Program-made: the position numbers and the translations under genes
Origin: Candidatus Methanosuratincola petrocarbonis (ex Vanwonterghem et al. 2016)
Lineage (GTDB): Archaea > Thermoproteota > Methanomethylicia > Methanomethylicales > Methanomethylicaceae
DNA: 16,281 bases
Direction of reading: 5' to 3'
NCBI GenBank assembly: GCA_001717015.1
Contig: MAGV01000084.1
Location: 973-17,253 of the forward strand
Notes under the pieces: model-generated
Database searches by the model: none
Seen by the model: the letters and a program-made list of their open reading frames with translations, nothing else
What the model was told of the DNA's origin: nothing
Part shown: positions 1-6,170 of the stretch, one piece after another
How the letters are laid out: every line of letters begins with the position of its first letter
Position numbering within the stretch: position 1 is the first letter of the stretch

Positions 1-53
1 GCGCTTATGCGATCCGAAATGGGTCGTCTGAAAATGTTTCCACTTTACAGCAA

Positions 54-64
54 GTTTTTATATG
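54..64 (+). promoter_or_regulatory. TATA box for the rpo7-spt4-coaE-type operon
   Basis: The run GTTTTTATATG is a good archaeal box A. Transcription would start about 25 bases downstream, near 85-90, leaving a leader of about 20 bases with a strong GGTGAT ribosome-binding site at 100-105. An ATG at 62 lies inside this box, which argues against it as the rpo7 start. The same AAGTTT(A/T)TA pattern recurs before S24e and S3Ae in this window. Bases 1-53 upstream hold nothing I can assign. Confidence 0.7.
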
Positions 65-109
65 TCTTTGAATAGCCTTTACCATAATCATGGTTTTAAG
101 GTGATTGCA

Positions 110-700
110 GTGTACAAGCTTCTTCATATCAACGACGTCGTCCGGATCCCGCCCGATAAGTTTGGGCAGCCGCTCGAGCAGGTAGCTTCCGAGGTTCTGC
201 GCTCGACATATGAAGGGGTGGTCATGCGAGAGTTCGGCGCAGTTCTTGCTGTACTCAATGTCAGCGTCTCGAATGTGGGCAAGATACTACCAGGCGATGG
301 GGCAATATTCCACCGAGCATCGTTCGACCTACTGGTCTACTCGCCCATAATTCAGGAGGTCGTAGAGGGCGAGGTCGTCGAGGTCACCGACTTTGGGGTA
401 TTCGTAAGGATGGGCCCGATGGACGGTCTTGTCCATGTCTCCCAGCTTATGGACGACTTCATAACATACGACGAGAAGAGGGGCGCGCTCATAGGGAAGG
501 AGACCCACCGCGTGATTGAGAAGGGGATGGGCGTAAGGTGCAGGATCATCACCGTCAGCCTCGGTAGCGGGGCATCGAGGAGCAGCAAGATCGGGATGAC
601 GATGCGGCAGCCCTACTTGGGGGCATTGGACTGGATCGCTGAAGACCTCAGGAAGGCAAGGGGAGAGCAGCCCAAGCCGGCTGAAGAACAAAAGAAGTGA
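110..700 (+). CDS. rpo7: DNA-directed RNA polymerase subunit Rpo7 (RpoE')
   Basis: This is the RNA polymerase stalk subunit that pairs with Rpo4 and binds emerging RNA, the archaeal counterpart of eukaryotic Rpb7. At 196 residues it is close to the usual 180-190. The N-terminal ribonucleoprotein-like domain (about residues 1-80) begins MYKLLHINDVVRIPP, the family signature. An S1/OB domain follows at about 82-165, with VEGEVVEVTDFGVFV and GLVHVSQL, and the tail is short and charged. I chose the GTG at 110 because a near-perfect GGTGAT site (100-105) sits just before it and family homology starts there. An upstream in-frame ATG at 62 would add 16 residues that overlap the TATA box. It is first in an operon with spt4, the usual archaeal pairing of transcription genes. 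Confidence 0.95.
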   Translation: MYKLLHINDVVRIPPDKFGQPLEQVASEVLRSTYEGVVMREFGAVLAVLNVSVSNVGKILPGDGAIFHRASFDLLVYSPIIQEVVEGEVVEVTDFGVFVRMGPMDGLVHVSQLMDDFITYDEKRGALIGKETHRVIEKGMGVRCRIITVSLGSGASRSSKIGMTMRQPYLGALDWIAEDLRKARGEQPKPAEEQKK

Positions 701-705
701 TGACA

Positions 706-915
706 ATGAGCAAAGCGAACCCTTCATCAAAGCAGCTCGCGTGCAGGAAGTGCAAGTTCGTCGTCTCTGGAGATGAGAAGAAGTGCCCGTTATGCGGCAG
801 CGCAGACCTCTCTGACGAATGGAGCGGGCTTGTAATAATCATGGATCCCGGATCAAGGCTGGCCGAAGTCATCGGAGCAAAAAGGGAAGGGAGATATGCG
901 ATAAGGGTGCGGTGA
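706..915 (+). CDS. spt4: Transcription elongation factor Spt4 (RpoE'')
   Basis: Spt4 is the small zinc-binding partner of Spt5. Together they bridge the RNA polymerase clamp and increase processivity. The 69-residue product has a zinc ribbon made by CRKC (Cys13, Cys16) and CPLC (Cys27, Cys30), followed by the conserved SDEWSGLVIIMDP stretch and a C-terminal YAIRVR strand, all typical of archaeal Spt4. Possible starts are GTG 697, ATG 700 and ATG 706. I prefer 706 because the GTGAT at 697-701 then lies at the same distance used by Rpo7 and S27ae. It directly follows rpo7, and its ribosome-binding site overlaps the rpo7 stop, so the two are probably co-translated. Confidence 0.93.
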   Translation: MSKANPSSKQLACRKCKFVVSGDEKKCPLCGSADLSDEWSGLVIIMDPGSRLAEVIGAKREGRYAIRVR

Positions 916-918
916 GCT

Positions 919-1434
919 TTGGGTTATCTGAAGCTCCCGGAAAGCCTTAGGCAAGAGCTCGCTAAGGAGTATGGCATTCTGCTTGCCGGATCGCCCGTAG
1001 AAAATGCTGCAAGGGCAATTGAGCTCTTTATGCGCAAGTGCCCTCCTAAAGTGATTGTCGTAGGCGACTTCACCTTAAAGACCCTGATTGACCATGGGTT
1101 CGTACCCGACCTTGCGATCTATGACAGGAAGACCAAGCGCTCTGGCTTCTGGAATATTGACCTGCCCCCTTCCTGCACAGTGAAGAACCCTCCAGGGACA
1201 ATAACTGACGAGGCTTTTTCTGCAATCAAGGTCGCCCTGGAGTCCAAGGGGCGAAATTCGATTTACGTGGAAGGCGAGGAGGATCTCCTTTCCATCCCTG
1301 CGATTCTACTCTCGCCGGTCGGATCGGTTGTGGTCTACGGCATGCCTGACCGTGGGATGGTGCTTGTGGAGGCAGACTCAGAGACAAAAAATAGGGTAAG
1401 GTCGATACTCGACCGATTCGAGAGGGTCGAGTGA
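919..1434 (+). CDS. GTP-dependent dephospho-CoA kinase (DUF359)
   Basis: This DUF359 protein belongs to the family shown in Thermococcus kodakarensis to carry out the last step of CoA synthesis in archaea, phosphorylating dephospho-CoA with GTP. It is unrelated to bacterial CoaE. At 171 residues it has the normal family length. Recognisable conserved blocks are VVGDFT (about 48-52), PDLAIYDRKTKR (63-74), NPPGTIT (90-96), VEGEEDLL (117-124) and the C-terminal SVVVYGMPDRGMVLVE region (136-151). The acidic residues in the GD, D65/D69 and EGEED blocks are probably the metal and substrate sites. The start is TTG, preceded by GGTGAG at 911-916 that overlaps the spt4 stop. This gene often follows spt4 in archaea, so the operon placement supports the call. 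Confidence 0.9.
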   Translation: MGYLKLPESLRQELAKEYGILLAGSPVENAARAIELFMRKCPPKVIVVGDFTLKTLIDHGFVPDLAIYDRKTKRSGFWNIDLPPSCTVKNPPGTITDEAFSAIKVALESKGRNSIYVEGEEDLLSIPAILLSPVGSVVVYGMPDRGMVLVEADSETKNRVRSILDRFERVE

Positions 1435-1439
1435 TCGGG

Positions 1440-1449
1440 AGACCGGTCT
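1440..1449. repeat. 10-bp perfect palindrome between convergent stops
   Basis: AGACCGGTCT reads the same on both strands and fills most of the 14-base gap between the dephospho-CoA kinase stop (1432-1434) and the glutamate dehydrogenase stop (1449-1451, minus). It has no loop and no strong T tract, so it is weak evidence for a two-way terminator. It may be chance. Confidence 0.35.
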
Positions 1450-2693
1450 TAAACCCATCCCCTCAGCTTCATCGCTTTCACGACTCTGTCGACCGCGCAG
1501 ACGTAGGCGCCCATCCTCATGTCTATCTTGTGCTCGCTGGCCTTCTCATAGACGTTGTTGAATGCCTTAACCATCAGGGCGTCCAGCTTTGTCCTGACCT
1601 CTTCTAGCGTCCAGTAATAGTTCTGGAGGTTCTGCACCCATTCGAAGTAGGATGTGCTGACCCCTCCTGCATTAGCCAGGATGTCTGGGATCACCATTAT
1701 GCCCTTCTGGAAAAGGATCTCGTCTGCTTCGGGTGCGATCGGGCCGTTTGCGCCCTCGGCGACCAGCTTTGCGTTTATCTTGTCCGCATTCGAGGCATTG
1801 ATCTGGTTCTCCAGCGCAGCCGGGATGAGTATGTCGCACGCGGTCTCGAGCAGCTCCTCGTTGGTGATGCTCTTTGCGCCTGGGAAGTTGACCACGCTGC
1901 CGGTCTTGGCCTTGAAGTCGGCGACTGCCTTGACGTTCAACCCGTCCTTGTTGTATATCGCTCCCTTAGAGTCGCTGACCGCTACAATCTTGGTGCCGCT
2001 CGAGCTCAGGAATAGTGCAGAGTAAAGCCCAACGTTGCCGAAGCCCTGAACTGCGGCTGTCGCGTTCTTCAGGCTTATGCCCTTCTTCTTGGCAGCCTCG
2101 CAGACGGTGACCCAGAGGCCCCTCCCAGTCGCCTCGGTCCTCCCCTCAGAACCTCCTATGTCCAAAGGTTTGCCGGTGACGACCCCAGGGACATTGTAGC
2201 CGCTGTACTTGCTGTACTCGTCCATGAACCATGCCATCTCCCTGCCTGATGTGTTGACGTCAGGAGCAGGTATGTCTTCCTTGTCCCCGACGATTCTGCT
2301 GATGGCGGCGAAGTACCCCCTCGAAAGCCTCTCGATCTCGCCCAAGCTCATCTCCTTGGGGTTGCAGACTATCCCTCCCTTGCCGCCCCCGAGTGGTATG
2401 CCCGCAACGCTGCACTTCCAGGTCATCCACATCGAGAGCGCCATCACTTCCTCGATGGTCACGTCCGGGTGGTACCTGATCCCTCCCTTGTAGGGGCCGA
2501 GTGCGTTATTGTGCTGGGACCTGTACCCTCTGAAGACTTTGATCTTGCCATTGTCCATCCTCACGGGTATGTAAACCGACAGCACTCTGTTGGGGTACCT
2601 GAGGACCTCCAAGGCATTGGGGTCAAGATCCATTATCTTGGCGCACTTTTCTAGCTGTTCGACTGCCATGTCATATGGCGTTTTCTTTGACAT
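1449..2693 (-). CDS. gdhA: Glutamate dehydrogenase
   Basis: This enzyme interconverts glutamate with 2-oxoglutarate and ammonia using NAD(P), linking carbon and nitrogen metabolism in the cytoplasm, usually as a hexamer. The 414-residue length is standard. Motifs include GPYKGGIRYHPDVT (about 67-79), the catalytic-lysine loop PLGGGKGG (Lys105), GDKEDIPAPDVNT with the catalytic aspartate (Asp145), and the Rossmann motif VQGFGNVG (215-222) followed by SDSKG. I place the start at the ATG whose first base is 2693 because AGGAGG lies eight or nine bases before it. An ATG at 2726 would add 11 poorly conserved residues with a weaker site. It is a single-gene unit facing away from S24e and towards the rpo7 operon. 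Cofactor preference cannot be read with confidence. Confidence 0.95.
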   Translation of the reverse strand: MSKKTPYDMAVEQLEKCAKIMDLDPNALEVLRYPNRVLSVYIPVRMDNGKIKVFRGYRSQHNNALGPYKGGIRYHPDVTIEEVMALSMWMTWKCSVAGIPLGGGKGGIVCNPKEMSLGEIERLSRGYFAAISRIVGDKEDIPAPDVNTSGREMAWFMDEYSKYSGYNVPGVVTGKPLDIGGSEGRTEATGRGLWVTVCEAAKKKGISLKNATAAVQGFGNVGLYSALFLSSSGTKIVAVSDSKGAIYNKDGLNVKAVADFKAKTGSVVNFPGAKSITNEELLETACDILIPAALENQINASNADKINAKLVAEGANGPIAPEADEILFQKGIMVIPDILANAGGVSTSYFEWVQNLQNYYWTLEEVRTKLDALMVKAFNNVYEKASEHKIDMRMGAYVCAVDRVVKAMKLRGWV

Positions 2694-2750
2694 CCCTAAA
2701 GCCTCCTGATTTTTTCTATTATGCATGATAGAGCTTCCTTATTAATTCTT

Positions 2751-2770
2751 CTTTTGTTTAATTTTCCTTT
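2751..2770 (-). promoter_or_regulatory. Possible promoter of glutamate dehydrogenase
   Basis: Read on the minus strand this A-rich stretch contains GGAAAATTAAAC, resembling a BRE plus a weak TATA box. It would place transcription start near 2735, giving a leader of about 40 bases. The whole intergenic region 2694-2918 is AT-rich and has other candidates, for example the minus-strand TTAAATAAAC at 2793-2802. It holds no small gene or RNA that I can support. Confidence 0.3.
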
Positions 2771-2823
2771 AGCAAACCCCTAGAATATTGTAAGTTTATT
2801 TAATGTGAGGGCTATCGAGCCTC

Positions 2824-2835
2824 AAAGTTTATAGA
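2824..2835 (+). promoter_or_regulatory. Possible TATA box for the S24e operon
   Basis: AAAGTTTATAGA matches the AAGTTTATA pattern of the rpo7 and S3Ae promoters. Initiation would be near 2855-2860, leaving a leader of about 60 bases that contains a T7 run (2890-2896). Alternatively the T-rich TTTTTTTAA at 2890-2898 could itself serve as box A, making the S24e message leaderless at ATG 2919. The weak ribosome-binding site before S24e would suit that. Confidence 0.45.
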
Positions 2836-2918
2836 ACTGCGACCCCCTCTTTCAACAATAAAAATAGGAAAGCTAAAAAAGGAGCTCTGTTTTTTTAACT
2901 CGGAATGGTTGTGGTAAG

Positions 2919-3257
2919 ATGTCCTCTCAGGATATTGCGTACCAAATATCGATCGTCGAAGAGCGGGTCAACAGGCTCATGGAACGACGCGAGCTCAGGC
3001 TAGAGGTGGCCTCTCAGGCCTCGCCAAGGAGGGATCTGCTCAGGAAGGCACTAGCATCAGCGCTCAAGGTCCCGGTCGAGAATGTCTACATAAGGAACGT
3101 GCTCTCCTCATATGGATCACAGGTCTGCACTTGCACTGCCCACGTCTACGATGATGCTGCCAGGGGAAAAGCCATCGAACCGAAGCACATACAGATGAGG
3201 AACCTGTCCAGAGAGGAGAGGAAACAGGCCTCGGCTCCCGCGGGCGCTTCATCATAA
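2919..3257 (+). CDS. rps24e: 30S ribosomal protein S24e
   Basis: S24e is a small-subunit protein shared by archaea and eukaryotes and absent from bacteria. The 112-residue product has the expected pattern: an N-terminal beta strand ending in NRLMERRELRLEV, then SPRRDLLRKALASALKVP (about 35-52), VYIRNVLSSYGSQVCTCTAHVYDD (56-79) with the conserved YG-SxV...A.VYDD features, and a short basic/Ala tail. It starts at ATG 2919. The upstream GTGGTAAG is only a weak ribosome-binding site, so the message could be leaderless. It opens a long cluster running through S27ae, Kae1 and Bud32, an order seen in many archaea. Confidence 0.92.
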   Translation: MSSQDIAYQISIVEERVNRLMERRELRLEVASQASPRRDLLRKALASALKVPVENVYIRNVLSSYGSQVCTCTAHVYDDAARGKAIEPKHIQMRNLSREERKQASAPAGASS

Positions 3258-3270
3258 AGGGGTGACTGAT

Positions 3271-3435
3271 TTGGTAAAAGCTCACGAGCTCTATGAAGTC
3301 GATTATACTGCTGGTACTGTTAAGCCCAAGAACAAGAGATGCTCCAGATGCGGCAGGATGATGGCGAAGCACATGAAGCCATCCCAGCGGTGGGCATGCG
3401 GCTTCTGCGGCTTTACTGAATTCATCAGGTCCTAA
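3271..3435 (+). CDS. rps27ae: 30S ribosomal protein S27ae
   Basis: This small gene encodes a 54-residue zinc-ribbon ribosomal protein, the archaeal form of the protein fused to ubiquitin in eukaryotes. The product begins MVKAHELYEVDYTAGTVKPK and carries CSRCG (Cys24, Cys27) and CGFCG (Cys43, Cys46), which bind zinc, with MAKHMKPSQRWACG between them. It ends TEFIRS. The start is TTG 3271, chosen because GGTGA at 3261-3265 lies at the same distance used elsewhere in the window and because the family N-terminus begins there. It lies 13 bases after S24e and 14 bases before Kae1. The S24e-S27ae pair is typical of archaea. Confidence 0.93.
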   Translation: MVKAHELYEVDYTAGTVKPKNKRCSRCGRMMAKHMKPSQRWACGFCGFTEFIRS

Positions 3436-3449
3436 AGGCAGCTGGCACT

Positions 3450-4442
3450 ATGAACTCGGTGCAGTACATACTGGGCATCGAGTCCACTGCACACACTTTC
3501 GGCTGCGGCATCGCCTCCTCGGAAGGGCGGATATTGTCGAATGTCAAGAGCGAGTACGTCCCAGCCTCGGGCGGGATTCACCCGAGGGAGGCAAGCCAGC
3601 ACCACGCGTCGAAAGCGGCAGCTACGATCTCGGGCGCATTGAAGGAGGCTGGACTGCGGCTTAACGACATCGCTGCAGTCGCCTTCTCGGCAGGTCCTGG
3701 ACTTGGGCCCTGCCTCAGGACCGGGGCGACCGTGGCCAGGACGCTCTCTCTGGTCAGGAAGTGCCCGCTGGTCCCTGTCAACCACTGCATAGCTCACATC
3801 GAAATCGGCAGGCTCGCTACTGGTGAGGACGACCCGCTCGTCGTTTATGTTTCAGGGGGGAACACAATAATCTCGGCTTACGCAGGGGGCAGGTACCGTG
3901 TATTTGGCGAGACCTTGGACATCGCTTTGGGCAACTGCCTGGATACCTTCGCGCGCCACATCGGCCTCTCCCACCCGGGCGTCCCGAAGCTCGAGCAGCT
4001 CGCCGACGAGGGGCAGAAGTTCATACCGCTGCCGTACGTGGTCAAAGGGCAGGACGTTTCCTACTCGGGGCTGCTGACAATGGCATCGAGACTGGCAGGC
4101 GAGTGCGATAGGAATGACCTCAGCCTGAGCCTGTTGGAAGTGGCGTACGGGATGGTGGCTGAGGTCGCAGAAAGGGCAATCGCTCACACCGAGAAGGGCG
4201 CGCTCCTCCTCACCGGCGGCGTAGCGAGGAGCAAGAGGCTACAGCGCGCCCTCTCTTTCGTCTGCGGCGACCACTCGGCAAGATTCCACGTGGTCCCTCC
4301 AGATCTCGCGGGCGACAACGGAGGTATGATCGCTTGGACCGGGTATCTTGCCCTAAAGGAGGGGCTGACGGTGCCGGTGGAGTCCAGTTACGTGAACCCG
4401 AACTGGCGGCTGGACGAGGTGGAGGTTCCTTGGCGGAGATGA
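3450..4442 (+). CDS. kae1: KEOPS subunit Kae1 (tRNA t6A37 threonylcarbamoyltransferase)
   Basis: Kae1 transfers threonylcarbamoyl from TC-AMP to A37 of ANN-decoding tRNAs and is the catalytic subunit of KEOPS. The 330-residue product has the ASKHA ATPase fold. It begins with LGIESTAHTFGCGI, then GGIHPREASQHHASKA and SAGPGLGPCLRTG. Metal ligands are in NHCIAHIEIGR (His112, His116), VVYVSGGNT (Tyr133) and AGDNGGM (Asp289). GETLDIALGNCLDTFAR and the HPG/SYSGL segments are standard. It starts at ATG 3450 after a weak AAAGG site. Its TGA overlaps the Bud32 ATG by four bases, so the two partners are coupled. In many Euryarchaeota they are one fused protein; here they are separate. Confidence 0.96.
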   Translation: MNSVQYILGIESTAHTFGCGIASSEGRILSNVKSEYVPASGGIHPREASQHHASKAAATISGALKEAGLRLNDIAAVAFSAGPGLGPCLRTGATVARTLSLVRKCPLVPVNHCIAHIEIGRLATGEDDPLVVYVSGGNTIISAYAGGRYRVFGETLDIALGNCLDTFARHIGLSHPGVPKLEQLADEGQKFIPLPYVVKGQDVSYSGLLTMASRLAGECDRNDLSLSLLEVAYGMVAEVAERAIAHTEKGALLLTGGVARSKRLQRALSFVCGDHSARFHVVPPDLAGDNGGMIAWTGYLALKEGLTVPVESSYVNPNWRLDEVEVPWRR

Positions 4443-5083
4443 GGCTGATCAAGAAGGGCGCGGAGGCCGAGCTCTACCTCACTGATTGGATGGGCTTGAA
4501 AGCCATCCTGAAGAGGAGGATAAAGAAAGGCTACAGGAACCCGGACTTGGACTCCTACGTGAGGGGCTCGAGGACTTCAAACGAGGCAAAGCTCCTTTCC
4601 GAAGCCCGCCGCCTGGGCGTGCCAACCCCAGTAGTTTACTCGGTTGACAAGAGGGGCTGCGAGATACTGATGAGCTATATTGATGCGCCCCCACTGAAGC
4701 GGTTTGTGGACGGCATGAGCCCTGAGGCGCTCGCTCTGACCTTCTCAAGGGTGGGCGAGATGGTGGGGCGCCTCCACAAAGGCGGCATCGTCCACGGCGA
4801 CCTGACGACCTCAAACATAATCCCTTACTCAGGCATTCTCTACCTGATCGACTTCGGGCTCGGCGAGCACACTTCAGATGTCGAGTCGAAGGGGGTCGAC
4901 ATCCACCTCATGAGGCGGGCATTGGAGAGCTCACACCATGAGGTGTCCTCGGCGGCATACCTCTCGTTCATAGATGGCTACAGGCGCGTCATGGGCGACC
5001 TCTCAGAACCTGTTCTCAAGAGAGTCGATGCGATTCGGAGGCGCGGCAGGTATGTCGACGTAAGCCACAGGAAGGGGGCGTAG
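4439..5083 (+). CDS. bud32: KEOPS subunit Bud32 (atypical small kinase/ATPase)
   Basis: Bud32 is a minimal RIO-like kinase that binds Kae1 and hydrolyses ATP to drive t6A synthesis. The 214-residue product starts MRLIKKGAEAELYL, the family opening. It has the ATP-binding lysine in AILKRR (Lys25), followed by KGYRNPDLD, the RTSNEA helix (Glu49), the catalytic loop VHGDLTTSN (His119, Asp121, Asn126), LIDFGLG (Asp138), and a basic tail containing RRRGRYVD that inserts into the kinase site in this family. ATG 4439 overlaps the Kae1 stop as ATGA and gives the classical N-terminus. TTG 4430, just behind GGAGGT, would add three residues. A longer frame from 4334 is only Kae1 read out of phase. Confidence 0.95.
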   Translation: MRLIKKGAEAELYLTDWMGLKAILKRRIKKGYRNPDLDSYVRGSRTSNEAKLLSEARRLGVPTPVVYSVDKRGCEILMSYIDAPPLKRFVDGMSPEALALTFSRVGEMVGRLHKGGIVHGDLTTSNIIPYSGILYLIDFGLGEHTSDVESKGVDIHLMRRALESSHHEVSSAAYLSFIDGYRRVMGDLSEPVLKRVDAIRRRGRYVDVSHRKGA

Positions 5084-5088
5084 GCGGT

Positions 5089-5664
5089 TTGGAGCTCTAT
5101 TTCGCAACGGGAAACCCCCACAAGTTGGCAGAGGCGAATTCTATCCTCTCGGATCTCGGCGTCATCCTGAAGCCTGCGCCTTCTCCGAAGATAGAGATCC
5201 AGTCAGAGTCCCTTGAGGAGATAGCCCGCTATGCAGCTGAGGCTGCATACCGCTCGATTGGATCGCCCTTGGTGGTAGAGGACTCCGGTCTCTTCGTAGA
5301 ATCGCTTAACGGATTCCCTGGACCGTATTCCTCGTACGTCTACAAGACAATAGGGTGCGGGGGTATCCTGCGCCTCTTGGAAGGGCGAGGCAACCGGGCA
5401 GCGCACTTCGAGTGCGTCGTCGTATATGCAAGCCGTGAGGCTCTGAGATCTTTTGTTGGCATTGCCAAGGGATACATCGCTGAGGCGCCGAGGGGCAGCG
5501 GCGGCTTCGGTTTCGACCCAATATTCATCTGCGAGGGGTGTGGTGGCAGGACTTTTTCGGAGCTGTGCCAATCTGAGAAGTCTGCCGTATCCCACCGTGG
5601 AAGGGCATTCAGGGCTCTTGGCGAATGGCTCAGCTCCCCGGGTCGAGAGAATACGCTTAAATAA
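5089..5664 (+). CDS. rdgB: XTP/dITP pyrophosphatase (RdgB/HAM1 family)
   Basis: This enzyme hydrolyses non-canonical purine triphosphates (XTP, ITP, dITP) to monophosphates and so keeps deaminated bases out of nucleic acids. The 191-residue length is normal. Diagnostic parts are the N-terminal YFATGNPHKLAEA, VVEDSGLFVESLNGFPGPYS (about 62-81) with the metal-binding Glu-Asp pair, GFGFDPIF (139-146) and SHRGRA (168-173). The TTG at 5089 gives the expected MELYFATGN start and lies five bases after the Bud32 stop. Several cysteines in the C-terminal third (CEGCGG, LC) are not part of the standard active site. Its position after bud32 and before S15 is a common archaeal arrangement. Confidence 0.95.
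   Translation: MELYFATGNPHKLAEANSILSDLGVILKPAPSPKIEIQSESLEEIARYAAEAAYRSIGSPLVVEDSGLFVESLNGFPGPYSSYVYKTIGCGGILRLLEGRGNRAAHFECVVVYASREALRSFVGIAKGYIAEAPRGSGGFGFDPIFICEGCGGRTFSELCQSEKSAVSHRGRAFRALGEWLSSPGRENTLK
5656..5664 (+). promoter_or_regulatory. Possible internal TATA box for S15
   Basis: CTTAAATAA overlaps the last codons of rdgB and would set transcription start near 5685, just before the AGGTG ribosome-binding site (5690-5694) of S15. This would let S15 and the genes after it be expressed apart from the KEOPS genes. Confidence 0.45.
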
Positions 5665-5700
5665 ATGTTCTTTATTCTATGCATTGCTCAGGTGGGCATA

Positions 5701-6150
5701 TTGAGGAAGAGTAAGATTAAAGGCAGCTCCCACTCGATCAGACCGATCGAGAGCGGCGCTCCCAAGTGGGTCAAGTCCTCTCCAGAGGAGGTCGAGTCAC
5801 TAGTCCTGGAGATGGCGAAGAAGGGGCTTTCGCCTTCACAGATAGGAGTGCAGCTAAGGGATCAGTATGGAATCCCGCTCGCTAGACAGATAACCAACAA
5901 GAAGATACTCGCGATCCTGAGGTCTAGGGGGGCCGCGCCGGAGATCCCAGAAGACCTCTTCAACCTCATTAAGCACTCTGCTGCCATAAGGCGCCATCTG
6001 GAGGAGCAGCCAAAGGACATGAGCTCGAAGAGGGGTCTGCAGCTGCTCGAGTCCAAGATAAGGCGGCTCACGAAGTACTATGCTGCGACCGGGCGCCTTC
6101 CCAAGGACTGGAAGTACTCTCCTGAAAAGGCCTCAATACTGGTCCGTTAG
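5701..6150 (+). CDS. rps15: 30S ribosomal protein S15
   Basis: S15 binds 16S rRNA near the platform of the small subunit. The 149-residue archaeal/eukaryotic form has a basic N-terminal tail, then [20 protein letters not shown] (about 25-44), [17 protein letters not shown], and the bacterial-like helical core with [25 protein letters not shown]. It ends [17 protein letters not shown], close to the usual archaeal ending. I chose TTG 5701 because AGGTG at 5690-5694 precedes it at the window's standard spacing and it yields the expected length. The ATG at 5665 would add 12 hydrophobic residues that do not belong to S15 and would leave no ribosome-binding site. Confidence 0.93.
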   Translation: MRKSKIKGSSHSIRPIESGAPKWVKSSPEEVESLVLEMAKKGLSPSQIGVQLRDQYGIPLARQITNKKILAILRSRGAAPEIPEDLFNLIKHSAAIRRHLEEQPKDMSSKRGLQLLESKIRRLTKYYAATGRLPKDWKYSPEKASILVR

Positions 6151-6170
6151 GCGCATGACCCGGGGGGAAA

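Noticed and set aside
1..53. End of an upstream gene
   Set aside because: All three plus frames hit stops shortly (for example TAG at 73-75), but the fragment is too short and shows no recognisable C-terminus.
62..109. ATG 62 as the rpo7 start
   Set aside because: This ATG overlaps the TATA box and would precede the predicted transcription start. GTG 110 has a strong ribosome-binding site and the conserved N-terminus.
4334..4438. Longer N-terminus for Bud32 from ATG 4334
   Set aside because: The extra residues are Gly/Ala-rich Kae1 sequence read out of frame. Bud32 homology begins exactly at ATG 4439.
5665..5700. ATG 5665 as the S15 start
   Set aside because: It adds a hydrophobic segment foreign to S15, lies before the likely transcription start, and has no ribosome-binding site.
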